The position numbers were made by a program, and so were the translations under genes. The notes below the pieces were generated by a model. It was given only the letters and a program-made list of their open reading frames with translations. It was not told the origin of the DNA and searched no databases. Below are positions 23,429-34,484 of a stretch of DNA of 64,000 nucleotides, in pieces. The stretch comes from Methanospirillum stamsii. Its GTDB lineage: Archaea > Halobacteriota > Methanomicrobia > Methanomicrobiales > Methanospirillaceae. Each line of letters starts with the position of its first letter. Within the stretch, counting starts at the first letter, position 1. The stretch is from NCBI RefSeq assembly GCF_003173335.1, contig NZ_QGMZ01000016.1, positions 1 through 64,000 of the forward strand, in the 5' to 3' direction.

Positions 23429-25369
23429 ATGTCAGCCGAACATGTTCACTGCGATTTAGAAGGATGCCAGGATCATGGGTGTGGGTGTGCTCATGATCAT
23501 GAAAATGCCGGAAAATCCCTCATGAGAGAGATTATCATACTTGTCTTTGCCGGTATTCTGGTAGTAATTGCAGTTTTAACAGAATATTCGATAATTCCGG
23601 TAAAAGAAATTGAGACTCCGGCTGCTCTTGCAGCGTTAGTCCTCACCGCTTTTCCCATATTAAAAGAAGCCGTCCAAGGGCTTATCAATCGAAGATGGGA
23701 TGTTTGCGAACTGGCAGCACTTGCTCTTGTTGCTGCAGTATTAATCGGAGAATTTACCGCAGCAGCAGAAATTGCACTCATTCTGACTATCGGAGAGCTT
23801 GTTGAAGACTACCTCTATTCAAGGACCGGAAAAGAAATTAAGGCCCTGCTTTCAGATTTTCCCACAAAAGCCAGGATAATCAGGGATGAAGAAACAATAG
23901 ATGTACCAATAGAAGAGATACGTGCAGGTGACCGGATCATAATCAGGCCTGGAGACGTTTTTCCGGTGGATGGAGAGGTAAATGAAGGGCATTCAGATGT
24001 TGATGAATCCTTTCTTACCGGTGAAAGCCTCCCAATCCTGAAAAATCCGGGTGACATGGTCTATTCAGGAAGCGTGAACCTGGATGGGGTGGTTGTCTAT
24101 ACAGTAGCCCGCCCGGCAGACCAGTCATCCTATGCAAAAGTTGTCGAACTGGTGAAAGAAGCAGGGACACGAAGACCCCCTTCACATCCGATGATTGACC
24201 GGTTTGCAAAATATTATACTCCGTTCATCCTGCTCATTGCCGGAGGAGTGGTTCTCCTTACAACCGATCTAATCAGGGGGATTACCATTCTCATCGTCGC
24301 CTGTCCCTGTGCTCTCCTCCTGGCAACTCCTTCTGCAGTTCTGGCAGCAATCGGACCAGCTGCAAAAAAAGGAATACTGATCAAGAGTGGAAGATATCTT
24401 GAAATCTGTAAAAATATTTCGGTCATTGTATTTGATAAAACCGGAACCCTGACCTCCGGAGAGATGAATATATCCTCAATAATTCCGGAAAAGGGGATTT
24501 CAGAAGAAGAACTCCTCTCTGTTGCCACCGCTGCAGAAAGAAAATCTCCCCACCCGATTGCAAAAGCAATCATAAAAGAAGCAAATAATCACGGGATAGT
24601 ATATTCCGGTCCTGTAACCGGACGACACATTCCAGGCAAAGGAGCTTTGGACACCATACAGGGAAGTCCAGTTATTGTAGGAAACAGGGATTTTTTACAT
24701 GAAAATTCAATTTCAATACCAGATGCTGCTTTGGATTCAAAATCCAATATCAACCACTATGAAACCGAAGTCATGGTTGCAAGAGATGGACAGTATATCG
24801 GAAAAATAATGGTTGCAGATACCCTGCGCCATGATACAAAAAATGCACTGGTTTCTCTCCGGAAACTGGGATATAATAAAATTGCAATGATTACCGGAGA
24901 TAACCAAAATGTTGCCGGGACTATTGCAAAAGAACTGGACATTCCTGAATCTATGACTTTTGCGGGGTTTCTTCCCGGACAGAAGGAGGAATATATTGCT
25001 AAACTCCAGGATAACGGAGAAGTTGTCTGTTTTGTCGGTGACGGAACTAATGACGGGCCGGCACTTGTAAGAGCTGATCTTGGAATAGGGATGGGAAGCC
25101 GGGAAAATACCCTGGCACTGGAGAGTTCAGGGGTGATCCTCATGCAGGAGGGACTAAGTTCTCTCCCATCTTTCCTATCCCTTGGAAATCTGACCAGCAG
25201 GACAATTAAAATAAATATTATTCTTGCAATGGCCCTCAATCTTATCCTCATAATTTTCGCTGGAACCGGGAGTATATCACCAGTAATGGGAGCAATAGGC
25301 CACCAGGTAGCAACAATAGCAGTCCTGCTTAATTCTATCAGGCTTTCATCCTGTCGAGCAGGGGTGTGA
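23429..25369 (+). CDS. heavy-metal-translocating P1B-type ATPase
   Basis: This 646-residue metal pump has a TGES actuator motif (198-201), CPC in the transport helix (292-294), the phosphorylation motif DKTGT (D336), the HP-locus SPHP near 380 and GDGTNDGPAL near 545. Instead of an HMA domain the N-terminus is a His/Cys stretch (residues 5-24: HVHCDLEGCQDHGCGCAHDH). The last helices read MALNLILIIFAG and AIGHQVATIAVLLNS, lacking the Lys and Asp expected in ZntA/CadA zinc pumps. The metal is therefore unclear; Zn, Mn, Co or Cu remain possible. It is cotranscribed with the MarR regulator and most likely exports excess metal, balancing the iron uptake system nearby. Confidence 0.9.
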   Translation: MSAEHVHCDLEGCQDHGCGCAHDHENAGKSLMREIIILVFAGILVVIAVLTEYSIIPVKEIETPAALAALVLTAFPILKEAVQGLINRRWDVCELAALALVAAVLIGEFTAAAEIALILTIGELVEDYLYSRTGKEIKALLSDFPTKARIIRDEETIDVPIEEIRAGDRIIIRPGDVFPVDGEVNEGHSDVDESFLTGESLPILKNPGDMVYSGSVNLDGVVVYTVARPADQSSYAKVVELVKEAGTRRPPSHPMIDRFAKYYTPFILLIAGGVVLLTTDLIRGITILIVACPCALLLATPSAVLAAIGPAAKKGILIKSGRYLEICKNISVIVFDKTGTLTSGEMNISSIIPEKGISEEELLSVATAAERKSPHPIAKAIIKEANNHGIVYSGPVTGRHIPGKGALDTIQGSPVIVGNRDFLHENSISIPDAALDSKSNINHYETEVMVARDGQYIGKIMVADTLRHDTKNALVSLRKLGYNKIAMITGDNQNVAGTIAKELDIPESMTFAGFLPGQKEEYIAKLQDNGEVVCFVGDGTNDGPALVRADLGIGMGSRENTLALESSGVILMQEGLSSLPSFLSLGNLTSRTIKINIILAMALNLILIIFAGTGSISPVMGAIGHQVATIAVLLNSIRLSSCRAGV

Positions 25370-25532
25370 GGCAAAGAAGACTTTTTATAGGGATAAAGGG
25401 ATATTGATGTAATACATCCCTGACTCCTCGTAATAAAATTGCAATCACACAGGGATTTTCTCATTTCCGGCATCTAAATCCGGGTTTTATTGCCCCTTAA
25501 AATGAGGGGAGACAGATAATGGAAATGTAAAA

Positions 25533-28466
25533 ATGATCCATATCCTTTATGTTGATGATGAAGAAGTCCTCCTTGACCTTGCAAAAATATTTTTGGAAAA
25601 GAATAGGGAGTTTTCTGTAGATACCGCACTTTCTGCAGTGGAGATTATTGAATCCGGGACTATCTCATCGTATGATGCAATTATATCCGACTACATGATG
25701 CCGGAGATGGATGGGATCGCTTTCTTAAAAGAGATTCGCAAAAAATTCCCGGATATTCCCTTTGTCCTGTTTACCGGAAGAGGACGTGAAGAAGTAGTAA
25801 TTGAAGCCATCAATTACGGCGCTGATTTTTACCTCCAGAAAGGAGGAGATCCGAAGGCACAGTTTGCTGAACTGGGGCACAAAGTTGCACAGGCAGTCAA
25901 ACGAAGAAAGGCGGAAAAAGAACTGGTTAATTCTGAAAACCGATTCACACAGGTTTTCCAGGCGAATCCTACCATTGCAGGATTATCTGAACTACATTCA
26001 AGTCGTTTTGTAGATGTAAACGAAGCTTTTTTGAGCCGCCTTTCTTTTACCCGTAATGAGGTCATCGGGAAAAATCCCATCGAATTGGGGATAATCACCG
26101 AAGAAACACAAACTTCTATCTTCCAATCTTTTCAGGAAAATGGATATCTCCACAACTATGAGACGAAATTTTACACGAAGAACAAGGAATCATTACATGT
26201 TCTGGTCTCGATAGATGTCATTTCATCATCCGGTGAAGACATCCTGCTTGTCCAGGCAATTGATATTACCGAAAGAAGTTATGCAGAAGAGAAAATGCGC
26301 CAAACCCTTGAAAATCTGGGGAAAACGCAAAGGATTGCACGGGTAGGTAACTGGAGTCTTGATATTAATACCCGGAAATATTCTGCTTCAGATGAAATAT
26401 ATCACATGTTTGGTTTTCCTCCGGGAACCGAGGTCAGCTATGAACAGATAGCCGAGATGATTCATCCGGATGACCGGCCTAAAATGAGGGAACTATTCAA
26501 CCAGGCTGTTAAAACCGGCAGACCCTACAATACAGAGATGCGTATTATTCTGCCGGAAACCGGAGAGGAACGATATATTACCACAATAGGGGAGCTGGAA
26601 ATCGACAGTGAGGGTAGTCCGGTCAGGGTTTTCGGAGTAAACCAGGATATCACCGAACTAAAAAAGACATCCTGTGCCCTGATAGAATATGAAACACAGT
26701 TTCAGCAGATCATCGATAATTTCCCGGTTTCCATAACAATAGTTACTCTGAAGGGAAACCTCCTTTACGCTAATCCACAGGCCGTAAAACTTTTTGAACT
26801 TGACAAGAGTAATGAAATTTCATCAATCACGGTCAATGATTTTTGGGCCAACCCCGATGAACGGAAAGACTGGGTAAAGAGACTGAAGACAGACAATATC
26901 GTCACAGATTATGAAGTCGAATTTTTTTTGCCATCAGGGAAACGAATCTGGATCATTCTTTTTGGCATTTTTATCTCTTTTAAGGGTGAAAAATGCATTC
27001 TCTCAGCTCACCATAACATCACAGACCGAAAAATTGCCGAGAAAGAATTAAAAAAGAGTGAGGAGAGATACCGGTTCATAACAGATAATTCAACAGACGT
27101 TATCTGGACCATGAATCTTGAGGGCTGGTTCACTTTTGTAAGCCCCTCAGTGTATCATTTAAGAGGGTATACCCCGGAAGAAGTGATTGAAAAACCTGTA
27201 GTTGATGCAATTTCTCCGGGATCTGTGGGCCTTGCAATGCAGATCATGAATAACACCCATGAGAAGGTAAAAGCAGGTTTAAGGCCGGAACCTGAGTTTT
27301 TCGAGGTTGAACAACCCTGCAAGGATGGATCCACTGTCTGGACCGAAGTTGTTGCAAGATCGTTGTATGATAAAAATGACAACATCATTGGATTTCTTGG
27401 GATAAGCAGAGATATTACAAAACGAAGAGCAGCAGAACGGGCATTAAAGGAAAGTGAACAAAAATTTATCACAATTTTCAACCAGACCCCGGATCCCATC
27501 TTAATTATTGATACAAAGGGCATTATCCTTGAAGTAAACAAAGGATTTGAAGAGATATTTGGAAAGAAAAATACCGAAATTACCGGAAAGAATCTGAAAA
27601 ATATTGGTATATTTCAGGATAAAGTGAGGGAGATGAACCTGCTTATTTCAGATGATAAAAGCGGACAGATAACCAGGACTGAAATTGAGTTCACCAATAA
27701 GAATAACATCCCCTTTTATGCTGAAGTCGCTATTTCGCGAATAAATATTCAAAACCAGGCAGCAAGTCTTCTCCAGATTCATGACATTAATGAGATAAAA
27801 CGGGCACATGATGCGGTCAAATCAGCAAACAATAAACTGAGCATTCTCTCCAGTATTACCAGGCATGACGTGTTAAACAAAGTAATGATTACATCTCTCT
27901 ATAGTGAAGAGATGCGAGAGAGTGTAACCGATGAAAAACTCAAAAAATACCTTGATACTATTACCGAAAACTCATCTTATATCGCCCGTCTTATCAACAT
28001 GACAAAAGAATACCAGGAGCTGGGAACGAGTGCCCCGATATGGCAACGGGTTCCAGACCTGATTCAAAGCGAGACAATTCTTGGACTTTTACAGAACATT
28101 ACCCTACAATCAGACCTTGATAACCTTGAGATTTATGCAGATCTTATGCTGGAAAAAGTATTGTATAATCTCGTGGATAATTCGGTTCGTCATGGAAAAA
28201 ACCTCACATTCATCAGATTTTCATATCACATCAAAGAAAATGACTGTATTCTTGTGTATGAAGATGATGGTGGCGGGATTGTAGAAAATGAAAAAACGAA
28301 GATTTTTGAGAGGGGGTTTGGAAAAAATACCGGGATGGGATTATTTCTGATACGTGAGATCCTGTCTATTACCGGAATTCAAATATCTGAAACCGGAACC
28401 TATGGAAAAGGTGTTACATTTGAAATGCTGATTCAGGCAGGAAAATGGCGGATATCAAAAAATTAA
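25533..28466 (+). CDS. hybrid sensor: receiver, five PAS domains and histidine kinase
   Basis: This 977-residue cytoplasmic kinase starts with a receiver domain (1-120: ILYVDDEEVLLDLAKIFLEK, SDYMMPEMDG, FTGRGREEVVIEAI). About five PAS/PAC modules follow (130-250, 260-375, 380-500, 505-630, 635-755). The C-terminus has the archaeal H-box SSITRHDVLNKVM (H778), N-box NLVDNSVRHG, G1 EDDGGGI and a G2 loop GMGLFLI. It has no membrane helix, so it senses internal signals such as redox state, ligands or the state of other kinases. Placing the receiver at the N-terminus is common in methanogens. It ends in a shared terminator with the chemoreceptor gene. Confidence 0.9.
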   Translation: MIHILYVDDEEVLLDLAKIFLEKNREFSVDTALSAVEIIESGTISSYDAIISDYMMPEMDGIAFLKEIRKKFPDIPFVLFTGRGREEVVIEAINYGADFYLQKGGDPKAQFAELGHKVAQAVKRRKAEKELVNSENRFTQVFQANPTIAGLSELHSSRFVDVNEAFLSRLSFTRNEVIGKNPIELGIITEETQTSIFQSFQENGYLHNYETKFYTKNKESLHVLVSIDVISSSGEDILLVQAIDITERSYAEEKMRQTLENLGKTQRIARVGNWSLDINTRKYSASDEIYHMFGFPPGTEVSYEQIAEMIHPDDRPKMRELFNQAVKTGRPYNTEMRIILPETGEERYITTIGELEIDSEGSPVRVFGVNQDITELKKTSCALIEYETQFQQIIDNFPVSITIVTLKGNLLYANPQAVKLFELDKSNEISSITVNDFWANPDERKDWVKRLKTDNIVTDYEVEFFLPSGKRIWIILFGIFISFKGEKCILSAHHNITDRKIAEKELKKSEERYRFITDNSTDVIWTMNLEGWFTFVSPSVYHLRGYTPEEVIEKPVVDAISPGSVGLAMQIMNNTHEKVKAGLRPEPEFFEVEQPCKDGSTVWTEVVARSLYDKNDNIIGFLGISRDITKRRAAERALKESEQKFITIFNQTPDPILIIDTKGIILEVNKGFEEIFGKKNTEITGKNLKNIGIFQDKVREMNLLISDDKSGQITRTEIEFTNKNNIPFYAEVAISRINIQNQAASLLQIHDINEIKRAHDAVKSANNKLSILSSITRHDVLNKVMITSLYSEEMRESVTDEKLKKYLDTITENSSYIARLINMTKEYQELGTSAPIWQRVPDLIQSETILGLLQNITLQSDLDNLEIYADLMLEKVLYNLVDNSVRHGKNLTFIRFSYHIKENDCILVYEDDGGGIVENEKTKIFERGFGKNTGMGLFLIREILSITGIQISETGTYGKGVTFEMLIQAGKWRISKN

Positions 28467-28467
28467 A

Positions 28468-28484
28468 AAAAAGCATAGCTTTTT
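28468..28484. terminator. bidirectional terminator between convergent genes
   Basis: AAAAAGC-ATA-GCTTTTT forms a 7-bp hairpin with A- and T-rich arms. It lies just after the kinase stop and before the stop of the converging chemoreceptor gene, so it can end both transcripts. Confidence 0.6.
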
Positions 28485-28506
28485 CTTTTCTACCAACTTC
28501 CAGATA

Positions 28507-31449
28507 TTAGACCTTAAACTGAGCCATTTCCCGTGAGATTGACTCGGCAATAGAACTTACATTAGAGATAACTTTACTAATCTGTTCCAGAGATGCAGAT
28601 GCTTCTTCGGTTGCCGCTGCAGCGTTTCCTGCTTCTTTTGAGGTATTCTGGATGAGTCCGGACACTTCATTAACACTTGCAGTGATTTCTTCAACTGATG
28701 CTGCCTGTTCTTCAGATGCAGATGCAACGTCCATTGCATTTTTTGTGATGTCTTCAACAGAATCTGCAATTTTTGTGAACGCACCAAGAGTTTCTTTAAG
28801 CGCATCGCTCCCTTCAACTACCACATTTCCGGCAGTTTTTATGGCATCGTTAGCTTTACTTGCCTTAGACTGTAGTGCCGAGATCATCTCGGCAATATTC
28901 TCTGCAGATGCCCGTGAATCCTGTGCAAGTGATTTTACTTCGGCTGCAACAACCGCAAATCCCCTCCCTGCTTCTCCTGCCCGTGCAGCTTCTATTGCAG
29001 CATTCAGAGCAAGAAGATTTGTCTGGTTGGATATATCAGTAATTAACCGGACGATTTTACCAATTTCGTCCATCTGCCGGTTGATATCCTTTACAATCTC
29101 ATCAACTTCGCGGGTTGAATCCATAATTCCGGTCATGGCAGATTCGGATTTTTTTGCAAGACCAATCCCGTTTTTAGAGATAGTATTCGCTTCGGAGGCA
29201 GAGACTGAAACCAGTTCTGCACGCTGGGATACTTCACCGACCGTGATGGTCAGATCTTCCATTGCTTTTAAGACCTGTTCGATGCCATCTTCTCCCTGCT
29301 CAGCATTTGCACTGACACCTCCGGCATTTTTCGCAATCTGCTGTGCTCCAGAGGAAACTTCCTCGGTACTTGCCGTTGCTTCTTCAGCATATGTAGCTAG
29401 ATCCTGGACCTGCATCTGAATCTTCAAAATAGCATCGCATACATGAATTCCGATGTTATCCAGAGCATTTTTAAATCCTATCCATTCACCTGCAACCTGA
29501 AGACCAGAATCAACCCGGACAAAAAAGTTAGAGTTTGCATATTCCTGGCAGACACGGATTGCTTCTTTCACCGGAGTTATCACACTGTCAAGAATTTCAT
29601 TTACTCCCACGATAATCCGGCGGTATTCACCCTCGTGGTTTGCCACATCAACCCTGACATTAAAATTCCCTTCAGAGGCCGCCTTGACAAGGTAAAGTGT
29701 TTCATCAGTCAGTGCCTGAAGATTTGAAAAAGCCTTGATTAATCCGGGGACTACGCGATCTTTTTCAGATCTTCTTCCTATCTGCCGGTATTCCTCCAAA
29801 TCACTCATATCACCATCTGCAATCTTAATAATAGAATCGGCAATATGATTTACCCGGGTTCTCACCAGGTTAATACTTCTGGCAAAATCTGCGAAACTTC
29901 CTTTATATGCAGATTCGTCCATGCCGGTTGAATGATCATTAACTGCCATCCGTTCAAGGATTACTGCCGCATCCTGCATTGGCCGGACAATTGCATCAAG
30001 AGTTGCATTGATTCCTTCGATAATCTTCCGGTAATCACCCAGGTGTTTCGACCCGTCTGCCCGTTTTTCCAGATTTCCTTCCAGAGAAGACTGGATAAGC
30101 AGGTTACAATCAGCAATAAGATTTAAAATATTATTCCGGAGCAGATCAAGCTTTTCGTTGGCTAATGTCTGTTTTCCCGGAAGTCTTTCCAGAACCGGCT
30201 CAAAGTTACCTTCTGCATAAGATGCCAGAACAGAGAGAATTTTCAGAACCGAGGAGACATGTAATGCAGCAACATCATTGTATCCAGAAACAATGTCCCG
30301 GTAAAATCCCGGGTATTTATCTAACGGTATGAAAGCTTCAATATCTCCAGCCTTTTGAGCTTTATACATCTCATTGGTATCCCCAATAAGAGTCTTCAGG
30401 CTGTCAATACAGGTGTTCAGGTTGTTTTTAATCTCGTTAAAATCACCGGAATAATCATCAGTAATCTTCTGGGGAAGATCTCCCTTTGAAATCCGGTCAA
30501 CATACTCCGCTGCGACATTCAATGGGCCGATGATACTATCAAGGGTTTTGTTGATTCCTTCGGTAAGATTCCGGATTTCACCATGATACCTGGCAACATC
30601 AAGTCTTGCATCAAGATGTCCTGCCTGACACCGGTCGGTGAGAGCAAGGATATCTTTCACTGCTGTTTTTTCTTCAGTTTTATTGATATAATAAGCAATT
30701 ATTGAAACAAGGTTTCCATCATCGCTATAGAACGGTTTATAGTAATACTGCAGATACACCGTGCCTGCTGGAACAACCGCTTCCATCTCACCAGATACGT
30801 CCTGTTTTAATGCAAGACCTTCTGAAAGCGATCCACCAACCCGGCTTCTGATATCAAAATCAGTGAGTTTTATATTTTTAAGCTCTTCGAAACTTAAATC
30901 AACAAGAGCACCAAAGGCATTATTTCCGGTCCTGATGGAGAGGTCCGGATTAATATCCATAATCGGAGTCGGGGCATTCTGAACAATAAACTCAGATTTC
31001 TTCCGAAGAGATACTATCTCAGTTATCTCAACCGTTGTAGATAAGAGGCAGATCTTTTTCTCATACTCAATCTTATTCAGAGTAACCTGGCAGGGAAAGA
31101 CAGTCCCATCGGATCGCCGATGATCCCATTCAAATGATACCAGTTCACCATTGAGTGCTTGTTCAACAAATTTTTGTGATGCAAATCCGGAGTCAGTCCC
31201 GTCATTTTGCTTTTCCGGAGAAAATTCAGACGGAAGATGACCGATAATGTCATGAACACTTCCTACCCTGAACTGTCTGAGTGTTGCAGCATTGCAGTCC
31301 AGAAATTTTCCATCCGGACCAACAATCTGAACGGATGCAGAAATTCCATCGAGAATATTTTTTAACGTGCCTGGATCGCTGGTGCATATAGTATACGTCA
31401 AGATTATCAAATCCCATATATAAGAATCATGTGAAACAGGAAAACCCAT
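28507..31449 (-). CDS. cytoplasmic poly-HAMP methyl-accepting chemotaxis protein
   Basis: This 980-residue protein has no membrane helix. Residues 20-135 and 145-265 look like PAS domains ([20 protein letters not shown]). Residues 270-660 form a series of HAMP-like units of about 90 residues, marked by repeats of the type EGNxxxRxD...GEYRxIIxGVNxxLDxVI. The C-terminal domain (665-980) carries the chemoreceptor tip [20 protein letters not shown], which binds CheA/CheW. Poly-HAMP chains are thought to change sign at each unit. It probably reports cytoplasmic signals to archaellum control. The first 12-20 residues are of doubtful start because there is no clear ribosome binding site at 31449. 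Confidence 0.87.
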   Translation of the reverse strand: MGFPVSHDSYIWDLIILTYTICTSDPGTLKNILDGISASVQIVGPDGKFLDCNAATLRQFRVGSVHDIIGHLPSEFSPEKQNDGTDSGFASQKFVEQALNGELVSFEWDHRRSDGTVFPCQVTLNKIEYEKKICLLSTTVEITEIVSLRKKSEFIVQNAPTPIMDINPDLSIRTGNNAFGALVDLSFEELKNIKLTDFDIRSRVGGSLSEGLALKQDVSGEMEAVVPAGTVYLQYYYKPFYSDDGNLVSIIAYYINKTEEKTAVKDILALTDRCQAGHLDARLDVARYHGEIRNLTEGINKTLDSIIGPLNVAAEYVDRISKGDLPQKITDDYSGDFNEIKNNLNTCIDSLKTLIGDTNEMYKAQKAGDIEAFIPLDKYPGFYRDIVSGYNDVAALHVSSVLKILSVLASYAEGNFEPVLERLPGKQTLANEKLDLLRNNILNLIADCNLLIQSSLEGNLEKRADGSKHLGDYRKIIEGINATLDAIVRPMQDAAVILERMAVNDHSTGMDESAYKGSFADFARSINLVRTRVNHIADSIIKIADGDMSDLEEYRQIGRRSEKDRVVPGLIKAFSNLQALTDETLYLVKAASEGNFNVRVDVANHEGEYRRIIVGVNEILDSVITPVKEAIRVCQEYANSNFFVRVDSGLQVAGEWIGFKNALDNIGIHVCDAILKIQMQVQDLATYAEEATASTEEVSSGAQQIAKNAGGVSANAEQGEDGIEQVLKAMEDLTITVGEVSQRAELVSVSASEANTISKNGIGLAKKSESAMTGIMDSTREVDEIVKDINRQMDEIGKIVRLITDISNQTNLLALNAAIEAARAGEAGRGFAVVAAEVKSLAQDSRASAENIAEMISALQSKASKANDAIKTAGNVVVEGSDALKETLGAFTKIADSVEDITKNAMDVASASEEQAASVEEITASVNEVSGLIQNTSKEAGNAAAATEEASASLEQISKVISNVSSIAESISREMAQFKV

Positions 31450-32032
31450 TAACTGTTCTTTACCGATATTTTATCCGAAGCAGGCAATTCAATTCCTTAT
31501 GAACAGGTTGCTGCATCAGGATATTTATCATAACCTGGATTTCATCATGAAAACCCTAAAGGAGAATTGTTGGCTTTCATGAGGTATAGCATTTCGGAAA
31601 TAACTTCAGAACTAAAAGAATGGCAGTGAACATCCCAAAATATAAAAAAACATCAAATATGCAATAATTTAAAAAAATAGACCAAAAATTAGCCAAAAAT
31701 TAGAGCCCCATAGAATGATGCTATTGCATTTTTTATTATTGTCTGAGGGTATGGACCTCCTGGATTTTGCAAGGGAATGTGGGGACTTGACGAGCGTTAT
31801 ATGGGATTGAAAATACCCCCAAAATTGAAAAATACGACCATATTATAAAGAATATAAACCCGTTGAAAAATACTCATGAAAATACGACCGATTTGAAGAG
31901 ATTGAGAAAAGGTCTGGAAAAACCCGATAATCCGGGCCTTGTTTTTCCAACAAAATCCTTCTACAATAATCCAGGTATTAGAACTATTAATTTAGGGAAG
32001 GTTTAAGTACATGATGGTTGCATAAGACGTAT
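31450..32032. other. gene-free region with short direct repeats
   Basis: No gene is supported on either strand. The 11-base unit CCAAAAATTAG is repeated back to back near 31682-31704, and GAAAA(A)TACGACC occurs near 31827 and 31875. A TATA-like GGTTTAAGTA at 31999-32008 would place a transcription start near 32033, at the ATG of the next gene. Confidence 0.4.
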
Positions 32033-33271
32033 ATGCTGATATTGCACTCAAAATTCCATTTTTTGCTTATCTTCCTGATGTTTGCGTTGATTCTTCCAAC
32101 AAGCGGACTTGCAGCAATATCACAAGAACCAGGAGTGATAATCACCAGTTATTCCATATCACCAAACGTGATACTTCCCGGAGAGATTGGAACAATAGAA
32201 GTTACCATTGCAAATACTGCTTCACAGGCATCCAAAACGGCATCGGAGATATCAGGAACGGAGCCAGACTCGGTATCACAATCAGTAACCCTCCCGGTCA
32301 ATGCATTTATTGAATCTGCAATTCTGAAAACGAAAGATTTTCAAATTTTATCCGGATGGTATGAAGACATCGGGGAAATAGGTCCGGGACAGTCAACCAC
32401 TCTGACATTTCTTGTTCAGGCACCAATCAAAGAGGGATTATATTTCCCGGAAGTATGGATCCGGGTCAGGGGTGCAGAGAGTGTCAAGTATCCGATTCCG
32501 GTAAATATCAATACCCGGCATACCCTGATTAAACAACCATCAATACGTCTATCAAGATCAACTCCCACCAATATCATTCCGGGAAGTGCCTTTGATATCG
32601 AACTCGGACTTACCAATGAAGGACTTTCCGGAGCACATGACCTTATTATTGCAATAGAGACACCGAATACTTCTCTCTCTTCAAAAAGTCCGGAAAGACA
32701 ATTTATCCAGATGCTAGAGCCGGGACAGACAAAAAAAATCAACCTCTCCTTCCAGACAGACAATGATATCCCGATTGGAATCAGGCAAATTCCTGTCAGG
32801 ATATCTTACATGAATGCTGACGGAACTGAGCTGGAACAAAGAGAAAGAATCGGTATTGTTATTCAGGGCACTGCAGATCTTGGAATCTCTAAACAGACTC
32901 TGGACCCTGAACAAATAGCAGAAGGGGATATGTTCAATCTGGTCTGCAGAATTGAAAATACCGGAACAGATAAGGCCAAAACCGTTCGTGCCACTCTGGA
33001 CATCCCCTTTGAAGGGACTAAGGAAGCATTTGTCGGAACAATCAGACCGGACAATGATGCTCCGGCAGTATTTACCCTGAAAGCAACAAAATCCGGGGAT
33101 ATATCCTACACCATGAAGATAGAATATCAGGATGATTTCGGTATTCATGAAGAAACAATTCCGCTGCATATTTTCGCTCAAGAGAAGAACGGAACCGGAA
33201 TCATAATCTTCATTCTGGCTGTCGTTCTGATAATTGCCGGACTATTATACTGGAGAAAAAGCTACTCCTGA
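32033..33271 (+). CDS. exported CARDB-like protein of an ABC exporter operon
   Basis: This 412-residue protein has an N-terminal signal (FLLIFLMFALILPTSGLAAI), three Ig-like CARDB-type domains (about 35-150, 165-270, 280-385; pattern VIITSYSISPNVILPGEIGT) and a C-terminal membrane anchor (IIIFILAVVLIIAGLLYW) followed by a basic tail. It is therefore displayed outside and anchored at the C-terminus. The permease starts four bases after its stop and the ATPase follows. Proteins of this layout accompany MacB/LolCDE-like ABC systems and may receive or present the exported substrate. TTG 32018 is an alternative start; ATG 32033 fits a leaderless transcript from the TATA-like box upstream. Confidence 0.75.
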   Translation: MLILHSKFHFLLIFLMFALILPTSGLAAISQEPGVIITSYSISPNVILPGEIGTIEVTIANTASQASKTASEISGTEPDSVSQSVTLPVNAFIESAILKTKDFQILSGWYEDIGEIGPGQSTTLTFLVQAPIKEGLYFPEVWIRVRGAESVKYPIPVNINTRHTLIKQPSIRLSRSTPTNIIPGSAFDIELGLTNEGLSGAHDLIIAIETPNTSLSSKSPERQFIQMLEPGQTKKINLSFQTDNDIPIGIRQIPVRISYMNADGTELEQRERIGIVIQGTADLGISKQTLDPEQIAEGDMFNLVCRIENTGTDKAKTVRATLDIPFEGTKEAFVGTIRPDNDAPAVFTLKATKSGDISYTMKIEYQDDFGIHEETIPLHIFAQEKNGTGIIIFILAVVLIIAGLLYWRKSYS

Positions 33272-33275
33272 AATT

Positions 33276-34484
33276 ATGCCATCCCAGCATTTTTCTGTAG
33301 CACTATTCCTGGCGATCCGGTCAATTCAAAGAGGGAACCGGTTTACGTTTTTCCTTACGGTCATGATAATGGGACTGGTTTTTGTAAACCTTGTCTTTCT
33401 CCCGTCCATTATATCCGGAGTCGTTGTCAATTTTAACAGTCAGTCAATCAACTATAATTATGGCAACCTGGTAATAGAACCACGTGAAAATGAAGTGTAT
33501 ATTTCCGGTGTATCAGAAGTTAAGCAAAAAATTTCACAAATTCCGGGGATATCTGGATCTTCTCCCCGGTTTTCTGCAGGAGCTACCTATCATTATCATG
33601 ATAACCAATTGTCCGGGCAGATAACCGGATTTAATCCCCGGTATGAACAGGAGGTCACACTCATCCATACAAAAATGAAGGATGGTGATTTCCTCGCCGA
33701 AGGGGACACAGATAGCATTGTTTTGGGTACATCCCTTGCAGGAAACATTGATGAACGACTTGACCAGGTTGATTCACTGGGGGGCGTTACAACTGGTGAT
33801 TCAATTGATGTCACCTTCAGTAACGGGGTGAGAAGAACACTCCGGGTCAAGGGAATCATTGAATCGGGCGTGTACAGCGTTGACAGAACCGCTTTTATTA
33901 CCTTAAAAGAGATTGAATCTGTTTATGGTTTATCAGATACGGCTACTATACTTCTCGTAAAACTTGACGGAGACGGACAGGAAGACAAGTACAAAAGAAT
34001 TCTCATGGAATACGGCATTGCTGAAAGAATACGGACATACCAGGAGAAAGGACTCGGATTTGTTAATGACGCAATCAGGAGCTTTGAAATCATCAATGCT
34101 ATCTCAACAATGGTAAGCCTTGTTATTGCCATCGTTGTAATCTTTATCGTCATTTTTATCAATACCATCAATAAAAGAAGACAGATTGGAATCCTGAAAG
34201 CAATCGGAATTAATAAAAACATCATCGTATATTCGTACATAATTCAGGTCTTTATCATCGCCAGTTGCGGGATCCTGCTCGGCCTTCTTTTCAGTTCAGG
34301 TCTTGTCCTCTATCTGACCTATAAACCTCTCATGTTTCCGGGTGGTGCGGTTCTGCCGGTTGTAGAAGCCGGTTCAATTATCAGAAGCATCATGAGTCTG
34401 GCCCTGGTTTCTCTCATTTCAGGATTCATTCCCTCGTGGAAAACAGCAAATGAACCAATTCTTGATGCTATCCGGGGGAATTAG
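33276..34484 (+). CDS. MacB/FtsX-type ABC permease
   Basis: This 402-residue membrane protein has one N-terminal helix (about 20-45), a large extracytoplasmic MacB-type periplasmic core domain (about 50-265, with ARFSAGATYHYHDN-like loops) and three C-terminal helices (about 275-395) in the FtsX fold (INTINKRRQIGILKAIGINK is the typical coupling motif). Such permeases use mechanotransmission to move substrates outside the membrane. ATG 33276 was chosen; the longer frame overlaps the upstream gene. The ATPase gene begins at the next base after the stop. Confidence 0.88.
   Translation: MPSQHFSVALFLAIRSIQRGNRFTFFLTVMIMGLVFVNLVFLPSIISGVVVNFNSQSINYNYGNLVIEPRENEVYISGVSEVKQKISQIPGISGSSPRFSAGATYHYHDNQLSGQITGFNPRYEQEVTLIHTKMKDGDFLAEGDTDSIVLGTSLAGNIDERLDQVDSLGGVTTGDSIDVTFSNGVRRTLRVKGIIESGVYSVDRTAFITLKEIESVYGLSDTATILLVKLDGDGQEDKYKRILMEYGIAERIRTYQEKGLGFVNDAIRSFEIINAISTMVSLVIAIVVIFIVIFINTINKRRQIGILKAIGINKNIIVYSYIIQVFIIASCGILLGLLFSSGLVLYLTYKPLMFPGGAVLPVVEAGSIIRSIMSLALVSLISGFIPSWKTANEPILDAIRGN

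Noticed and set aside
28652-29419. Long plus-strand ORF inside the chemoreceptor gene
   Set aside because: Ala/Ser-rich product caused by codon bias of the alanine-rich signalling domain on the other strand; the chemoreceptor has clear family motifs.
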